Shown here in pieces: positions 35,918-46,172 of a stretch of DNA of 64,000 nucleotides. The stretch is from Thermoflavifilum sp. (GTDB taxonomy: Bacteria; Bacteroidota; Bacteroidia; Chitinophagales; Chitinophagaceae). A program made the translations under genes and the position numbers. The notes below the pieces were generated by a model that worked only from the letters and a program-made list of their open reading frames with translations, was not told where the DNA came from and made no database searches. Location: contig NZ_CP063141.1 in NCBI RefSeq assembly GCF_014961315.1, positions 124,001-188,000 of the forward strand, written 5' to 3'. The stretch's first letter is position 1, and every line of letters starts with the position of its first letter.

Positions 35918-37279
35918 TCAGGCACTGGCCAGCGCCGTGATGATGTCGTATTTGGTGATGATATGATAATTGCCACTTTCATCCTTGCAAAGTACTGCAC
36001 CATTGTCTTTGTTGATATAAGCCGAAAGCCGTTCGATGGGCGTGTCCATGCTGACTACCGGGAAAGGTTTTTCCATAACCTCTTCGGCGCTGGCATTCCG
36101 GATGTGGTGATCGCGAAGCAGTTTATTGAAAATGCCACTTTCAGATAAAGAGCCAATAGGTTCACCATTTTTCATAACCGGCAATTGACCGATATCATGA
36201 TGTTGCATGAGCTCAATGGCATGGGCTACAGTTTCGTGCGCTTCAATGGCAATGAGTCGATCCTGAATCCGTGCATTGAGCATATCCTTAACGGTTTTCA
36301 CGTGCAGGAAACCACGTTCAAGCATCCATTGATCATTGTAGATTTTACCTACATATCTGCTGCCGTGATCGTGGAAAATCACCACCACCAGATGTTCCGG
36401 CTTGAGTCGATCTTTGAGTTGCAGGAGACCAGCCACAGCACTACCTGCCGAATATCCAACGAAAATCCCTTCCTCCTTGGTAATCCGTCGTGCCATGATA
36501 GCCCCATCTTTATCGGTTACTTTTTCAAAATGATCGATGACGCGCATATCATAATTCGCCGGAACAAAATCTTCACCTATCCCTTCGGTGATATACGGAT
36601 AGACCTCATTCATATCAATTTCCCCGGTATCATGGTATTTTTTGAGCAATGATCCATATGTGTCAATGGCCCAGACCTGAATATGCGGATTTTTTTCTTT
36701 TAAAAACATACCTGTACCGGTGATGGTTCCTCCCGTTCCAGCACCTACCACCAGATGGGTAATTTTCCCTTCCGTTTGCTCCCATATTTCCGGACCTGTT
36801 GTTTCATAATGAGCCTGACGATTGGAAAGATTGTTATACTGATCGATATAAATGCTATTGGGGATTTCTCTGGCCAGACGCCTGGCAACCGAATAGTAGG
36901 AGCGAGGATCCTCGGGTTCAACATTGGTGGGACAAACAATAACTTCGGCACCCAGGGCTTTGAGGATATCAATTTTCTCTTTGGATTGTTTATCGGTTAT
37001 GGTAAAAATGCACTTATATCCTTTTACAATGGCGGCCATAGCCAATCCCATGCCGGTATTTCCGGAAGTACCTTCAATTATGGTGCCTCCGGGCTTCAGG
37101 AGACCTGCTTTCTCGGCATCTTCAATCATCTTCACAGCCATACGATCTTTGATGGAATGGCCGGGATTAAAAAATTCCACTTTAGCCAGCACGGTGCAGG
37201 GCAATTCGGCAGTAACCCGGTTTAATTTAACCAGTGGGGTGTGACCAATGGTTTCCAGAATATTTTGATAGTATGCCAT
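35918..37279 (-). CDS. Cystathionine beta-synthase (PLP enzyme with CBS-domain pair)
   Basis: 453-residue PLP-dependent enzyme. The N-terminal fold-type II domain has the PLP Lys in NPGHSIKDRMAVKMI, the substrate loop EGTSGNTGMGLA and the phosphate-binding GAGTGGTITGTG. The C-terminal region (about 340-453) is a CBS-domain pair that in relatives binds adenosyl ligands. The domain order matches cystathionine beta-synthase rather than cysteine synthase, which lacks CBS domains. Either sulfur-transfer activity is possible. It is convergent with the GIY-YIG array and divergent from bioD. Confidence 0.88.
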   Translation of the reverse strand: MAYYQNILETIGHTPLVKLNRVTAELPCTVLAKVEFFNPGHSIKDRMAVKMIEDAEKAGLLKPGGTIIEGTSGNTGMGLAMAAIVKGYKCIFTITDKQSKEKIDILKALGAEVIVCPTNVEPEDPRSYYSVARRLAREIPNSIYIDQYNNLSNRQAHYETTGPEIWEQTEGKITHLVVGAGTGGTITGTGMFLKEKNPHIQVWAIDTYGSLLKKYHDTGEIDMNEVYPYITEGIGEDFVPANYDMRVIDHFEKVTDKDGAIMARRITKEEGIFVGYSAGSAVAGLLQLKDRLKPEHLVVVIFHDHGSRYVGKIYNDQWMLERGFLHVKTVKDMLNARIQDRLIAIEAHETVAHAIELMQHHDIGQLPVMKNGEPIGSLSESGIFNKLLRDHHIRNASAEEVMEKPFPVVSMDTPIERLSAYINKDNGAVLCKDESGNYHIITKYDIITALASA

Positions 37280-37389
37280 GAAATATGCAGATGCAGATTT
37301 GTTGCAAAGTAAATGAAAAATAGCTAATGATGCCGATTCCGGCCAGTTTCAAATGAAATATACGCATATACCAACTCGCTGTTTTGGTG

Positions 37390-37397
37390 TAGGTTTG
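37390..37397 (+). promoter_or_regulatory. Candidate -7 promoter element of bioD
   Basis: TAGGTTTG matches TAnnTTTG exactly, 14 bases upstream of the bioD ATG. No -33 TTTG at normal spacing. Confidence 0.45.
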
Positions 37398-37411
37398 CAA
37401 CAAAAAATGTT

Positions 37412-38068
37412 ATGTCAGGTGTATTGTTTGTCACGGGTATCGGTACGGATGTGGGGAAAACAGTTGCTTCGGCTATACTCGTAAAAGCGTTGCAGGCCGA
37501 TTACTGGAAACCCGTACAGTCAGGCGCTTCAGAAGGTACAGATGGACAGCGAATACAGCAGTGGCTTGGCTCAGCGGTAATCATTCACCCGGAGACCTAT
37601 TGCCTGCAAAGAGCTGTATCGCCCCATCTGGCGGCGCGGGAAGAGGGTGTACATATCGAGCTACATGCCATTCATCAACATTTTCAGCAAATACACCGCT
37701 CCGATCGCTGGCTTGTGATAGAAGGTGCTGGAGGATTGCTGGTGCCTTTGAATGAAACCCAAACATTTCTGGATCTGATTGCCCTGTTGCAGGTTCCGGT
37801 GGTGCTGGTATCACGACAATACCTGGGCAGCTTAAACCACACCTTACTTACTGCACGGGTATTGCAACAGAGCGGTATAGCTGTTGCGGGATGGATAAGC
37901 AATGGAAGTTATGAAAGCAATGAGGCGGATCTGAAAAAATGGCTTCCATGGCCTGAACTGGCTTCACTACCCCGGGCTGATACTATCGATGGGCGATGGA
38001 TTGAGCAACAGGCATCGCGCCTGGAATTACAACTGCTATCCACATTTCAACCTGCTGTTTCCGCATGA
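37412..38068 (+). CDS. bioD: Dethiobiotin synthase
   Basis: Closes the ureido ring to make dethiobiotin from DAPA, CO2 and ATP. The P-loop is GTDVGKTVASAIL near residue 10, the catalytic Lys is in DYWKPVQSGASEGTD, and VIEGAGGLLVPLN carries Glu and Gly of the active site. 218 residues is normal. Its stop overlaps the ftcD ATG by four bases (ATGA). No other biotin gene is nearby. Confidence 0.93.
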   Translation: MSGVLFVTGIGTDVGKTVASAILVKALQADYWKPVQSGASEGTDGQRIQQWLGSAVIIHPETYCLQRAVSPHLAAREEGVHIELHAIHQHFQQIHRSDRWLVIEGAGGLLVPLNETQTFLDLIALLQVPVVLVSRQYLGSLNHTLLTARVLQQSGIAVAGWISNGSYESNEADLKKWLPWPELASLPRADTIDGRWIEQQASRLELQLLSTFQPAVSA

Positions 38069-39162
38069 ATGAATCACCCAGAGACTTCAGGCTTATTGAA
38101 GCCGTTCCGAATTTCAGTGAGGGCCAAAATAAAGCCATCATCCAGCAGATTGTCGATGCTATGGCCCTCGATGCACAGGGTCGCCTGCGGGAAGGCATGC
38201 GCATCCTGCATGTAGACAGTGGAGAGGCTGCCAATCGCACGGTTATTACGCTCGCCGGTCATCCGGAAGCCGTCACAGAAGCATTGTTCTGGGGTATTCA
38301 GAAAGCTACCGAGTGCATAGACATGCGAAAGCATCGGGGCGTACATCCACGTATAGGCGCCACCGACGTTTGTCCGCTCATCCCCCTGCAGGATATCTCC
38401 ATGCAAGAAACCGTGAGGCTGGCCCGAAAACTGGCTCAGCGTGTGGCTGAAAACTTGCAACTACCGGTTTTCCTGTATGAAGCAGCCCGTCTGAAGGAAG
38501 AACGAAAACGACTGGCGGCAATCCGGAAAGGAGAATTTGAAGGACTTGCAGAAAAACTGCAGGATATGCAATGGCAGCCCGATTTTGGTCCACCCACACC
38601 TCATCCTACCGCCGGAGCTGTAGTGATAGGCGCACGTCCTTTTCTTATTGCTTTTAACGTTCATCTGGATACACAGGACGTACAGATCGCCAGAACCATT
38701 GCCAGAACCATCCGTGAATCAAGCACCTCACAAAGTCTGAAAGGCCTGCGTGCTATTGGCTGGTATGTAGAAGAATATGGCCTGGCTCAGGTGTCAATGA
38801 ATATTACGGATGTGGTCCAGACGCCTCTTCATCGGGTGTTTGAATCCGTAAAACGCGTCGCCACGGAAATGGGTATCGGCGTGAAAGGAAGTGAAATCAT
38901 CGGACTGGTGCCGCTGGCCTGCATGCTGGAAGCAGGTATGTACTATGCTACAGAAATGCATCTTCATCTCTCACCCACTGAAAAGGAGGATAAATCCATT
39001 CAACTGGCCATTCAACAGATGGGGCTGAATCGCCTGAAACCTTTCCAGCCCGACCAGAAAATTCTGGAATACGTGCTGCAACAACACGCCGATATATTTT
39101 TTCTCAAAAAAACACCGTTACCGCTGGTCATTCCTGCAGCATCGGACATCTATCCCATGTAA
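38065..39162 (+). CDS. ftcD: Glutamate formimidoyltransferase
   Basis: Transfers the formimino group from N-formiminoglutamate to tetrahydrofolate at the end of histidine breakdown. The opening IEAVPNFSEGQN, HRGVHPRIGATDVCPLIPL and the IGWYVEEYGLAQVSMNITD segment are diagnostic. At 365 residues it is the transferase only, without a fused cyclodeaminase. It overlaps bioD by four bases, an odd pairing because no histidine-utilisation gene (hutH, hutU, hutI) is in the window. Confidence 0.92.
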   Translation: MNESPRDFRLIEAVPNFSEGQNKAIIQQIVDAMALDAQGRLREGMRILHVDSGEAANRTVITLAGHPEAVTEALFWGIQKATECIDMRKHRGVHPRIGATDVCPLIPLQDISMQETVRLARKLAQRVAENLQLPVFLYEAARLKEERKRLAAIRKGEFEGLAEKLQDMQWQPDFGPPTPHPTAGAVVIGARPFLIAFNVHLDTQDVQIARTIARTIRESSTSQSLKGLRAIGWYVEEYGLAQVSMNITDVVQTPLHRVFESVKRVATEMGIGVKGSEIIGLVPLACMLEAGMYYATEMHLHLSPTEKEDKSIQLAIQQMGLNRLKPFQPDQKILEYVLQQHADIFFLKKTPLPLVIPAASDIYPM

Positions 39163-39216
39163 ATACGAAACTGCCCGGCTACGGGAATCTACGGGTTTTC
39201 TTTACCTTGCCGGCTC

Positions 39217-40338
39217 ATGAGCACGAAAGGTAACATAGGCAAATACCGCCTACCCTGGTACCGATGGCTTCTATGGCCATTTGCGGCGTTATATGGACTG
39301 GGCATCTGGCTGCGAAACCGATTGTATGACGTGGGACTCTTATCGGCCGTACAGTTTGATGTGCCGGTGATTGCCATTGGAAACCTTTCTATGGGCGGAA
39401 CGGGCAAAACGCCGCATGTAGATTGGCTGGTGGATATGCTGAAGGTTCATTACGAGCCCGTGATACTGAGCAGGGGTTATGGCCGTAAATCCAGCGGATA
39501 CGTATTTGCCGGCGAACGAGTCACTGTTGAAGATATCGGCGATGAGCCCATGCTGCTGCATCTGCATCATCGCGAGGTTCCGCTTGCTGTTGCCGAACAA
39601 CGGGTGCTGGCGATCCCTCAACTGCTCATGGATGCAGCCGTACAACTGCCTTTTTCCGACCAACGTTTTGTGGTTGTACTCGACGATGCTTTTCAACATC
39701 GCAGCCTTAAACCGGGAATCCATATTTTGCTCACCACCTGCGATGCGTTGTTTGTCGACGATTATCTGTTTCCGGTTGGCTACCTGCGCGACCTGAAAAG
39801 CTCGGCCCAACGGGCTGATTTGATCATCGTAACGAAATGCCCGGATAAACTCACTCCCGACGAAGCCCGGCAAATCGAACAACGATTAAAACGCCTTCCC
39901 CATCAGCAAATCTTTTTTACTGGACTTCATTACACCCAGCCCTATAATTTTTTTACCGGAGAAACCGTTCGGATTGATGCAGATGCAGAAATTCTGTTGT
40001 TTACCGGAATAGCCCGTCCACAGCCACTTGTGGATGCACTCCAGCAACATTTTACGCAAATCCACACCTTATTTTTCAGGGATCATCATGATTACGCGCT
40101 GAAAGATATTTTCCGTATCGATCAAGCGTACCAGCAATTGCAGGGGAAAAACCGGTTTCTTTTTACCACGGAAAAAGATGCGGTGAAACTCTGGCCGTTT
40201 AAAGATGAAATGCAAAGTCGAGACTGGCAATTGCTGGTCCAACCGGTGAAAATCTATTTTTTATTCGACCAGCAAAAGGCTTGCATGGATTACATCCTGC
40301 AATACCTTTCTCGTGCATCCGCTGGTTTTTTTAATTGA
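39217..40338 (+). CDS. lpxK: Tetraacyldisaccharide 4'-kinase
   Basis: Phosphorylates the lipid A disaccharide at the 4' position on the inner face of the inner membrane. An N-terminal membrane-interacting segment (PWYRWLLWPFAALYGLGIWLRN) precedes the P-loop GNLSMGGTGKTPHVDWL. The catalytic DDAFQHRSLKP and a C-terminal TEKDAVKL follow. 373 residues is normal for Bacteroidota. This shows that the organism makes lipid A, consistent with the LptD gene at 49986. Confidence 0.94.
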   Translation: MSTKGNIGKYRLPWYRWLLWPFAALYGLGIWLRNRLYDVGLLSAVQFDVPVIAIGNLSMGGTGKTPHVDWLVDMLKVHYEPVILSRGYGRKSSGYVFAGERVTVEDIGDEPMLLHLHHREVPLAVAEQRVLAIPQLLMDAAVQLPFSDQRFVVVLDDAFQHRSLKPGIHILLTTCDALFVDDYLFPVGYLRDLKSSAQRADLIIVTKCPDKLTPDEARQIEQRLKRLPHQQIFFTGLHYTQPYNFFTGETVRIDADAEILLFTGIARPQPLVDALQQHFTQIHTLFFRDHHDYALKDIFRIDQAYQQLQGKNRFLFTTEKDAVKLWPFKDEMQSRDWQLLVQPVKIYFLFDQQKACMDYILQYLSRASAGFFN

Positions 40339-40393
40339 GCTTCAACCGGAACTTGTATTTTTACACATGTTTGCCGGGCAATAGCTGATAAAT

Positions 40394-42436
40394 ATGGCCA
40401 GAAAAAAAAATACAAAAAAGAAAAAATCAACTGCTTCAGCCGGAAGGGAATACAAGGGTATCGTGGACATGACCCGTTCGGGACTGGCTTACATTGTGGT
40501 AGAGGGATTAGAAAAAGATATTCGCGTCAGGCAAAAAAACCTCAACACGGCCATGCATGGCGATGAAGTGCTTGTAAAAATCATTCCCCATCGACAGAAG
40601 GGTGGGCGCATGGAAGGCGAAGTGTTGCAGGTGATCAACCGAAAAAGAAATGAATTCACCGGCGTGTTGCAGGTGGCAGGTGCAAATGCATTTGTGGTAC
40701 CTGATGATGAGCATTTGCCCCATGTGCTCGTGGATGTTGAACACATGCACGAAGCCAAGCCAGGTGACAAAGTAGTGGTTAAAATCCTGCGCTGGCGCGG
40801 AGCTCATCGCCTGCCCGAAGGCGAAATTACCCAGGTTCTAGATCCCGGACTTACCGGTGCTAATGATGTGGCCATGAAAGAAATTCTGGTCAGCCATGGT
40901 TTTCCACTGGTATTCCCGAATGAAGTGATGCAGGAATTGCTACACCTGCCCGAACGTATCCCTGAAATCGAATTCAGCAAACGAAAAGATATCAGAGAGG
41001 TGCTCACCTTCACCATCGATCCGGTCGATGCCCGGGATTTTGACGACGCAGTTTCTTTTCGCATCCTGAAAAACGGCTGGTATGAAGTGGGTGTGCATAT
41101 CGCCGATGTGAGTTATTATGTACTGCCAGGCACCGCACTCGATGAAGAAGCCTACCGGCGGGCCACCTCGGTATACCTGCCCGACCGGGTGTTGCCTATG
41201 CTCCCCGAAAAAATTTCCAACGAATTATGTTCCCTGCGGCCAAATGAAGATAAACTTTGTTTTTCCGTCATCTTTCAGATTACGCCAGATGGACAAATGA
41301 AAAAACACTGGATCGGGAAAACGGTGATCCGGTCGAAACGCAGATTTACTTACGAAGAAGTTCAAGCAATCATCGAGGCCCATCGCGAAAAAGATCCTGA
41401 GCATTTTATCCATGCGACTTCATACGAACCTTATGTCAGGGAGCTGATGCTGTTACATCACCTCGCGCAAGGGTTCCGGAAAGAAAGAATCGCGCACGGC
41501 GCCATCAATTTCAGCTCATCGGAAGTACGTTTTGTGCTGGATGAACGGGCTTTCCCCATCGGTATCCTGATTAAGGAAAGCAAAGAAGCACATCAACTCA
41601 TTGAAGAAATGATGCTGCTGGCCAATCGGACGGTTGCCGAGTTTGCATCAACGTACAGATACAAACAGCAACCCATCCCCTTCCCCTATCGTGTACACGA
41701 TCAGCCCGATGAAGAAAAGCTGAAAATTTTCTCGGCCTTTGCCCTGAAATTCGGACACCGATTCGATTTGTCAACACCGCAAAGCATCGCCGCATCATTC
41801 AACAAAATGCTGGCCCTTGTGCAGGGCAGACCCGAACAACAGGTGCTTGAATCACTCGGTATCCGCACAATGGCTAAAGCCGTGTATAGCACGGAAAACA
41901 TCGGTCATTACGGCCTCGGCTTTGATCATTATTGCCATTTCACCTCCCCTATCCGCCGATATCCCGATCTGATGGTACACCGTATCCTGCAACAATGCCT
42001 GGAAGGGAAAGTGATACCCGACAGGGAACTGGAAAAAAAATGCAGGCATTGCTCGGAAATGGAACGCCATGCCATGGATGCCGAACGCGAGGCCACAAAA
42101 TACAAACAGGTGGAATATATGATGCAACACATCGGCGAAGTGTTCGATGGCGTGATTTCTGGCGTTGCACCTTTTGGATTCTGGGTGGAAACCATTGAAA
42201 CGAAATGCGAAGGCATGATCAGCCTGCAAAGCCTGGCCAGCATCGATGAATTCCGGTATTCTGAAACAGAATATGCCCTGATTGGCATCCACACCGGCAG
42301 GAGATTTCGTTTTGGAGATACGGTAACGATTCTGGTGGCTGCTGCAAATTTGCAAAAACGACAGCTGGATTATGAACTGGTGGAAGTGCTGGATCAGCCT
42401 GTCAGCACACGAAAAAAGAAACACAAAAAATCCTGA
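40394..42436 (+). CDS. rnr: Ribonuclease R
   Basis: Processive 3'-5' exoribonuclease able to degrade structured RNA. A lysine-rich N terminus precedes two cold-shock domains (about 20-220), the RNB catalytic domain with the metal-binding aspartates in IDPVDARDFDDAVSF, and a C-terminal S1 domain (about 575-665) with GVISGVAPFGFWVE. A basic tail ends the protein. 680 residues is slightly shorter than the E. coli enzyme, which has an extra N-terminal part. Confidence 0.94.
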   Translation: MARKKNTKKKKSTASAGREYKGIVDMTRSGLAYIVVEGLEKDIRVRQKNLNTAMHGDEVLVKIIPHRQKGGRMEGEVLQVINRKRNEFTGVLQVAGANAFVVPDDEHLPHVLVDVEHMHEAKPGDKVVVKILRWRGAHRLPEGEITQVLDPGLTGANDVAMKEILVSHGFPLVFPNEVMQELLHLPERIPEIEFSKRKDIREVLTFTIDPVDARDFDDAVSFRILKNGWYEVGVHIADVSYYVLPGTALDEEAYRRATSVYLPDRVLPMLPEKISNELCSLRPNEDKLCFSVIFQITPDGQMKKHWIGKTVIRSKRRFTYEEVQAIIEAHREKDPEHFIHATSYEPYVRELMLLHHLAQGFRKERIAHGAINFSSSEVRFVLDERAFPIGILIKESKEAHQLIEEMMLLANRTVAEFASTYRYKQQPIPFPYRVHDQPDEEKLKIFSAFALKFGHRFDLSTPQSIAASFNKMLALVQGRPEQQVLESLGIRTMAKAVYSTENIGHYGLGFDHYCHFTSPIRRYPDLMVHRILQQCLEGKVIPDRELEKKCRHCSEMERHAMDAEREATKYKQVEYMMQHIGEVFDGVISGVAPFGFWVETIETKCEGMISLQSLASIDEFRYSETEYALIGIHTGRRFRFGDTVTILVAAANLQKRQLDYELVEVLDQPVSTRKKKHKKS

Positions 42437-42456
42437 ACAACGTTCAATTTTGCCTT

Positions 42457-43428
42457 ATGCATAGTTTTCGCGAGCTATTGGAAAAGTTTGAAAAACGTTT
42501 TGATGTTCAGCAGTTCCCCGAACAACCCGCCAGGCTTTATGATGCAGCCCGGCATATGTTACAGATGCAGGGTAAACGCATTCGTCCCATATTGTGTTTA
42601 ATGGGCAATGAATTGTTTGATGAAATCGTGGAAGATGCTTTCGAGGCTGCAGCTGCTATTGAATTATTTCACAATTTCACCTTAATCCATGACGACATCA
42701 TGGATAAAGCCCCTCTGCGAAGAGGACAGATCACCGTTCACGAAAAATTTGGCGAATCAACCGCTATACTGGCCGGTGATGTCATGCTGGTACAAGCCTA
42801 TGAACACCTGAAATACATTTCATCTGACATCCTGCCTGATATCCTGCACGCTTTCAATCAGGCCGCAAGGCTGGTCTGTGAAGGGCAACAGCTGGATATG
42901 GAATTTGAAAGCCGGCATCCGGCCGAGATTCCCATGGATGCCTATATTGACATGATTACCCTGAAAACATCTGTGTTGCTTTCCGTGAGTCTGCAGATCG
43001 GCGCATTAATCGGTGGTGCAGGTGATCGAAATATTCATCACCTCTACGAATTTGGTAAATACCTGGGCATCGCTTTTCAAATTCAGGACGATTGGCTCGA
43101 TGCTTTCGGAGATCCTCAACAATTTGGAAAACAACCCGGCGGCGATATTCTTTCCAATAAAAAAACCTTCTTGCTGGTTAAAGCATACGAAATTGCCAGC
43201 CAGGAACAACGCCAGCAACTGGATGCAGCCCTGCAGCATAACGGCACTGAAAAACTCAAACAGGTACTGGCCTTATTCGAAGCCCTGCACATTCCACAGT
43301 GGGCAGAAACAGAAAAAAAGAAATACACCGAGCTTGCTTTGCATCATCTGGAAGAGATTGCCGTAATATCATCCCGCAAAAAACCACTGGAAGAGTTAGT
43401 CCACTATTTGCTGAACCGAACGTCATAA
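42457..43428 (+). CDS. Trans-polyprenyl diphosphate synthase
   Basis: Head-to-tail prenyl chain elongation enzyme. The first aspartate-rich motif is LIHDDIMDKAPLRRG and the second is QIQDDWLDAFGD, with GKRIRPILCLM for IPP binding. At 323 residues it matches geranylgeranyl or octaprenyl/solanesyl synthases; chain length cannot be deduced safely. It is 21 bases downstream of rnr and seven bases before the amino-acid permease gene. Confidence 0.9.
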   Translation: MHSFRELLEKFEKRFDVQQFPEQPARLYDAARHMLQMQGKRIRPILCLMGNELFDEIVEDAFEAAAAIELFHNFTLIHDDIMDKAPLRRGQITVHEKFGESTAILAGDVMLVQAYEHLKYISSDILPDILHAFNQAARLVCEGQQLDMEFESRHPAEIPMDAYIDMITLKTSVLLSVSLQIGALIGGAGDRNIHHLYEFGKYLGIAFQIQDDWLDAFGDPQQFGKQPGGDILSNKKTFLLVKAYEIASQEQRQQLDAALQHNGTEKLKQVLALFEALHIPQWAETEKKKYTELALHHLEEIAVISSRKKPLEELVHYLLNRTS

Positions 43429-43435
43429 ACTGTAC

Positions 43436-45211
43436 ATGAGTCGACTAAGCATTTATTTCAGAAAAAAGCCCGTTGATGTTATTTTACAGGAAGCACAGGC
43501 TGAGCCCACAGGGGAAGGACATCGTGGGCATCTGAAAAGGGAACTGAACGTGAAGGATCTCACCGCCATGGGGATTGCGGCCGTGGTGGGCGCGGGTATT
43601 TTTTCCACCATCGGTGAAGCTGCTTATCATGGAGGACCGGGCATTTCCTTATTGTTTATTCTCACAGCCATTACCTGCGGATTTTCGGCTATGTGTTATG
43701 CCGAGTTCGCCGCGCGTATTCCCGTATCGGGCAGTGCTTACACGTATGCGTATGCTTCGTTTGGTGAACTGATTGCATGGATTATTGGATGGGATTTGTT
43801 GATGGAATATGCCATTGGCAATATCGCCGTATCTATATCCTGGAGTGGCTATTTCACGAATCTATTAGCAGGATTTCATATCCAGTTGCCGGATTATTTC
43901 ACCATGGATTTTCTATCGGCTTATCGTGGATATCATACGGCTTTACACCAGCTTTCTGCCGGCATGTCCTTGCACGAGTTACCGGCACAGCTGCAACGGG
44001 CTTACCATGCCTGGCTGGATGCGCCCGGCATAGGTCCCATCAAATGCATTGCCGATATCCCGGCGCTGTGTATCGTTGTGTTTATCACCTATCTGGTGTA
44101 CATCGGCATCAAGGAAACCAAGCTGGCCACGAATCTGATGGTAGCTTTAAAACTGGCGGTAATCATCGGCGTCATCATACTCGGATTTTTCTACGTACAG
44201 CCAGCCAACTGGTCGCCCTTTCTGCCACACGGACTGGGAGGTGTGATGAAAGGAGTTTCTGCAGTGTTTTTTGCTTACATCGGCTTTGATGCTATTTCCA
44301 CCACCGCCGAAGAATGTCGTAATCCCCAGCGCGACCTGCCCCGCGGTATGATACTGGCTCTGGTGATCTGCACCATTTTATACATTCTGGTTTCGCTGGT
44401 ATTAACCGGTATGGTACCCTTTCAGGAATTGAACGTAAACGACCCCCTGGCTTTTGTATTTCAACGAATCGGATTAACCCATATCAGCTACGTGATTTCC
44501 GTGAGTGCCGTAATTGCTACGGCCAGCGTGCTGCTGGTGTTTCAAATGGGGCAACCTCGCATATGGATGAGCATGAGCAGGGATGGTCTGCTGCCTCCGG
44601 CTTTTGCCCGCATCCATCCCAGATTTGGAACACCTTCGTTTTCTACCATCGTAACGGGTATTGTAGTGGCCGTTCCCGCACTGTTTATGAATCTTCAGGA
44701 GGTTACCGACCTCACCAGCATCGGAACTTTATTTGCTTTTGTACTGGTATGCGGCGGTATTTTATTCTTACCCGAACCTTCCGAACAAGCAAATGATAGC
44801 ACACAATCCAGGCCTTCAAAGGGTTTTAAAGTACCTTATGTTAATGGCAAATATATTGTTCCCCTGTTATTTCTGGCGGGTATCATCACCTTCAGGCATT
44901 TCATCATCGGTCTATGGAAATTTGATGATCTGCATCCGATGCGCTTTGCGGAACGCTTGCCATATATGTTGTTTATGTTGATAGCCTGCATCATTGCCGT
45001 TTTTACGTATTTAAAAAACTGGTCGTTGATTCCGGTACTTGGTTTTACCAGCTGTTTATATTTGATGACCGAACTGGGATATACCAACTGGCTGAGATTT
45101 CTCATCTGGCTGGTTATCGGATTGATCGTGTATTTCACCTACAGCCACAAACACAGCAAACTTCAGGAAAAAGATAAAGTTATTGCTCATCATCGCGTAT
45201 CATCAAATTGA
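43436..45211 (+). CDS. Amino-acid permease, APC superfamily (CAT type)
   Basis: Inner-membrane amino-acid transporter of 591 residues with at least 12 hydrophobic segments. The first helix carries GIAAVVGAGIFSTIGEAA, and TM6 reads AVFFAYIGFDAISTTAEECRNPQRDLP, both typical of the cationic amino-acid transporter group. An extra extracytoplasmic segment (about 150-205) separates TM4 and TM5. The seven-base gap to the prenyl synthase gene suggests one transcript. Substrate unknown. Confidence 0.9.
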   Translation: MSRLSIYFRKKPVDVILQEAQAEPTGEGHRGHLKRELNVKDLTAMGIAAVVGAGIFSTIGEAAYHGGPGISLLFILTAITCGFSAMCYAEFAARIPVSGSAYTYAYASFGELIAWIIGWDLLMEYAIGNIAVSISWSGYFTNLLAGFHIQLPDYFTMDFLSAYRGYHTALHQLSAGMSLHELPAQLQRAYHAWLDAPGIGPIKCIADIPALCIVVFITYLVYIGIKETKLATNLMVALKLAVIIGVIILGFFYVQPANWSPFLPHGLGGVMKGVSAVFFAYIGFDAISTTAEECRNPQRDLPRGMILALVICTILYILVSLVLTGMVPFQELNVNDPLAFVFQRIGLTHISYVISVSAVIATASVLLVFQMGQPRIWMSMSRDGLLPPAFARIHPRFGTPSFSTIVTGIVVAVPALFMNLQEVTDLTSIGTLFAFVLVCGGILFLPEPSEQANDSTQSRPSKGFKVPYVNGKYIVPLLFLAGIITFRHFIIGLWKFDDLHPMRFAERLPYMLFMLIACIIAVFTYLKNWSLIPVLGFTSCLYLMTELGYTNWLRFLIWLVIGLIVYFTYSHKHSKLQEKDKVIAHHRVSSN

Positions 45212-45308
45212 TTGGAGCGGTATATCCATTTGAAAACATCAAGGTTTACTTCAACAATGCACGATATTTTGCAAAGCCAATCGCTTTTATCTGTAGTCAT
45301 CATCTATC

Positions 45309-46136
45309 ATGAAACAAAATAAGCTGTTTAAAGATCAAATGGGACGTACGGTGCGCATCCCCTTTCCTCCTCGCCGGATTGTGTCGCTCGTGCCTTCACA
45401 AACCGAGTTTCTGTATGACTTAGGATTGGAAGAAGAGGTGGTGGGAATCACCCGATTTTGTGTGCATCCTGAGCAATGGTTCCGGACAAAAACACGTGTA
45501 GGCGGTACAAAACAATTGCACCTGGAACAAATACGCAAACTGCAACCCGAGCTGATTCTGGCCAATAAAGAAGAAAATGAAAAAACACAACTGGAAGCAT
45601 TGATGCTGGAATTTCCGGTATGGATTAGCAATGTATATACCCTGCAAGACGCACTGGATATGATGCAGATGGTGGGCGAAATTACGAATCGAAAAACGCA
45701 AGCACGAGAAATTATCGACAAAATTATTTCTGCATTTGATCAACTGCGTACCTATACGGCGAGCATAGCATCCGTTTACACACCCCGGGTGGCTTATTTT
45801 ATCTGGTATCGTCCCTGGATGGTGGCTGCCAGTCATACCTTCATCGATCATCTGCTGCAATGCTGTGGATTTCAAAATGCATTTGCCTATCTCAACAGAT
45901 ATCCCCGGGTTCATGAATTAGAGATCCAGCAGGCAAATCCCGATATCATTCTGTTTTCTTCAGAACCATTTCCTTTCCAGCCTGTACATCAACAACTTTT
46001 AGAAGCCGTGCTGCCGGAGGCAAAATATTATTTTGTAGATGGAGAAATGTTTTCCTGGTATGGAAGTCGACTGTTATATGCACCGGCCTATTTCGAGGAA
46101 CTGATCAGGCAAATCAGGCATGAAGGCAACCCGTGA
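45309..46136 (+). CDS. BtuF-like metal-receptor-fold protein without a signal peptide
   Basis: 275 residues of the helical-backbone periplasmic-binding-protein family (BtuF/FepB type): DQMGRTVRIPFPPRRIVSLVPSQTEFLYDLGLEEEVVGIT, then a Rossmann-like second lobe with VAYFIWYRPWMVAASHTFIDHLLQCCGF. There is no signal peptide or lipobox at the start, so it is predicted to be cytoplasmic, unlike ordinary ABC transporter receptors. No transporter genes are adjacent. A cytosolic role in handling cobalamin or a chelate is possible but not shown. Confidence 0.8.
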   Translation: MKQNKLFKDQMGRTVRIPFPPRRIVSLVPSQTEFLYDLGLEEEVVGITRFCVHPEQWFRTKTRVGGTKQLHLEQIRKLQPELILANKEENEKTQLEALMLEFPVWISNVYTLQDALDMMQMVGEITNRKTQAREIIDKIISAFDQLRTYTASIASVYTPRVAYFIWYRPWMVAASHTFIDHLLQCCGFQNAFAYLNRYPRVHELEIQQANPDIILFSSEPFPFQPVHQQLLEAVLPEAKYYFVDGEMFSWYGSRLLYAPAYFEELIRQIRHEGNP

Positions 46137-46172
46137 ATGGATTTCTTCGACCCATAGAAAAAGATTTGCCAC

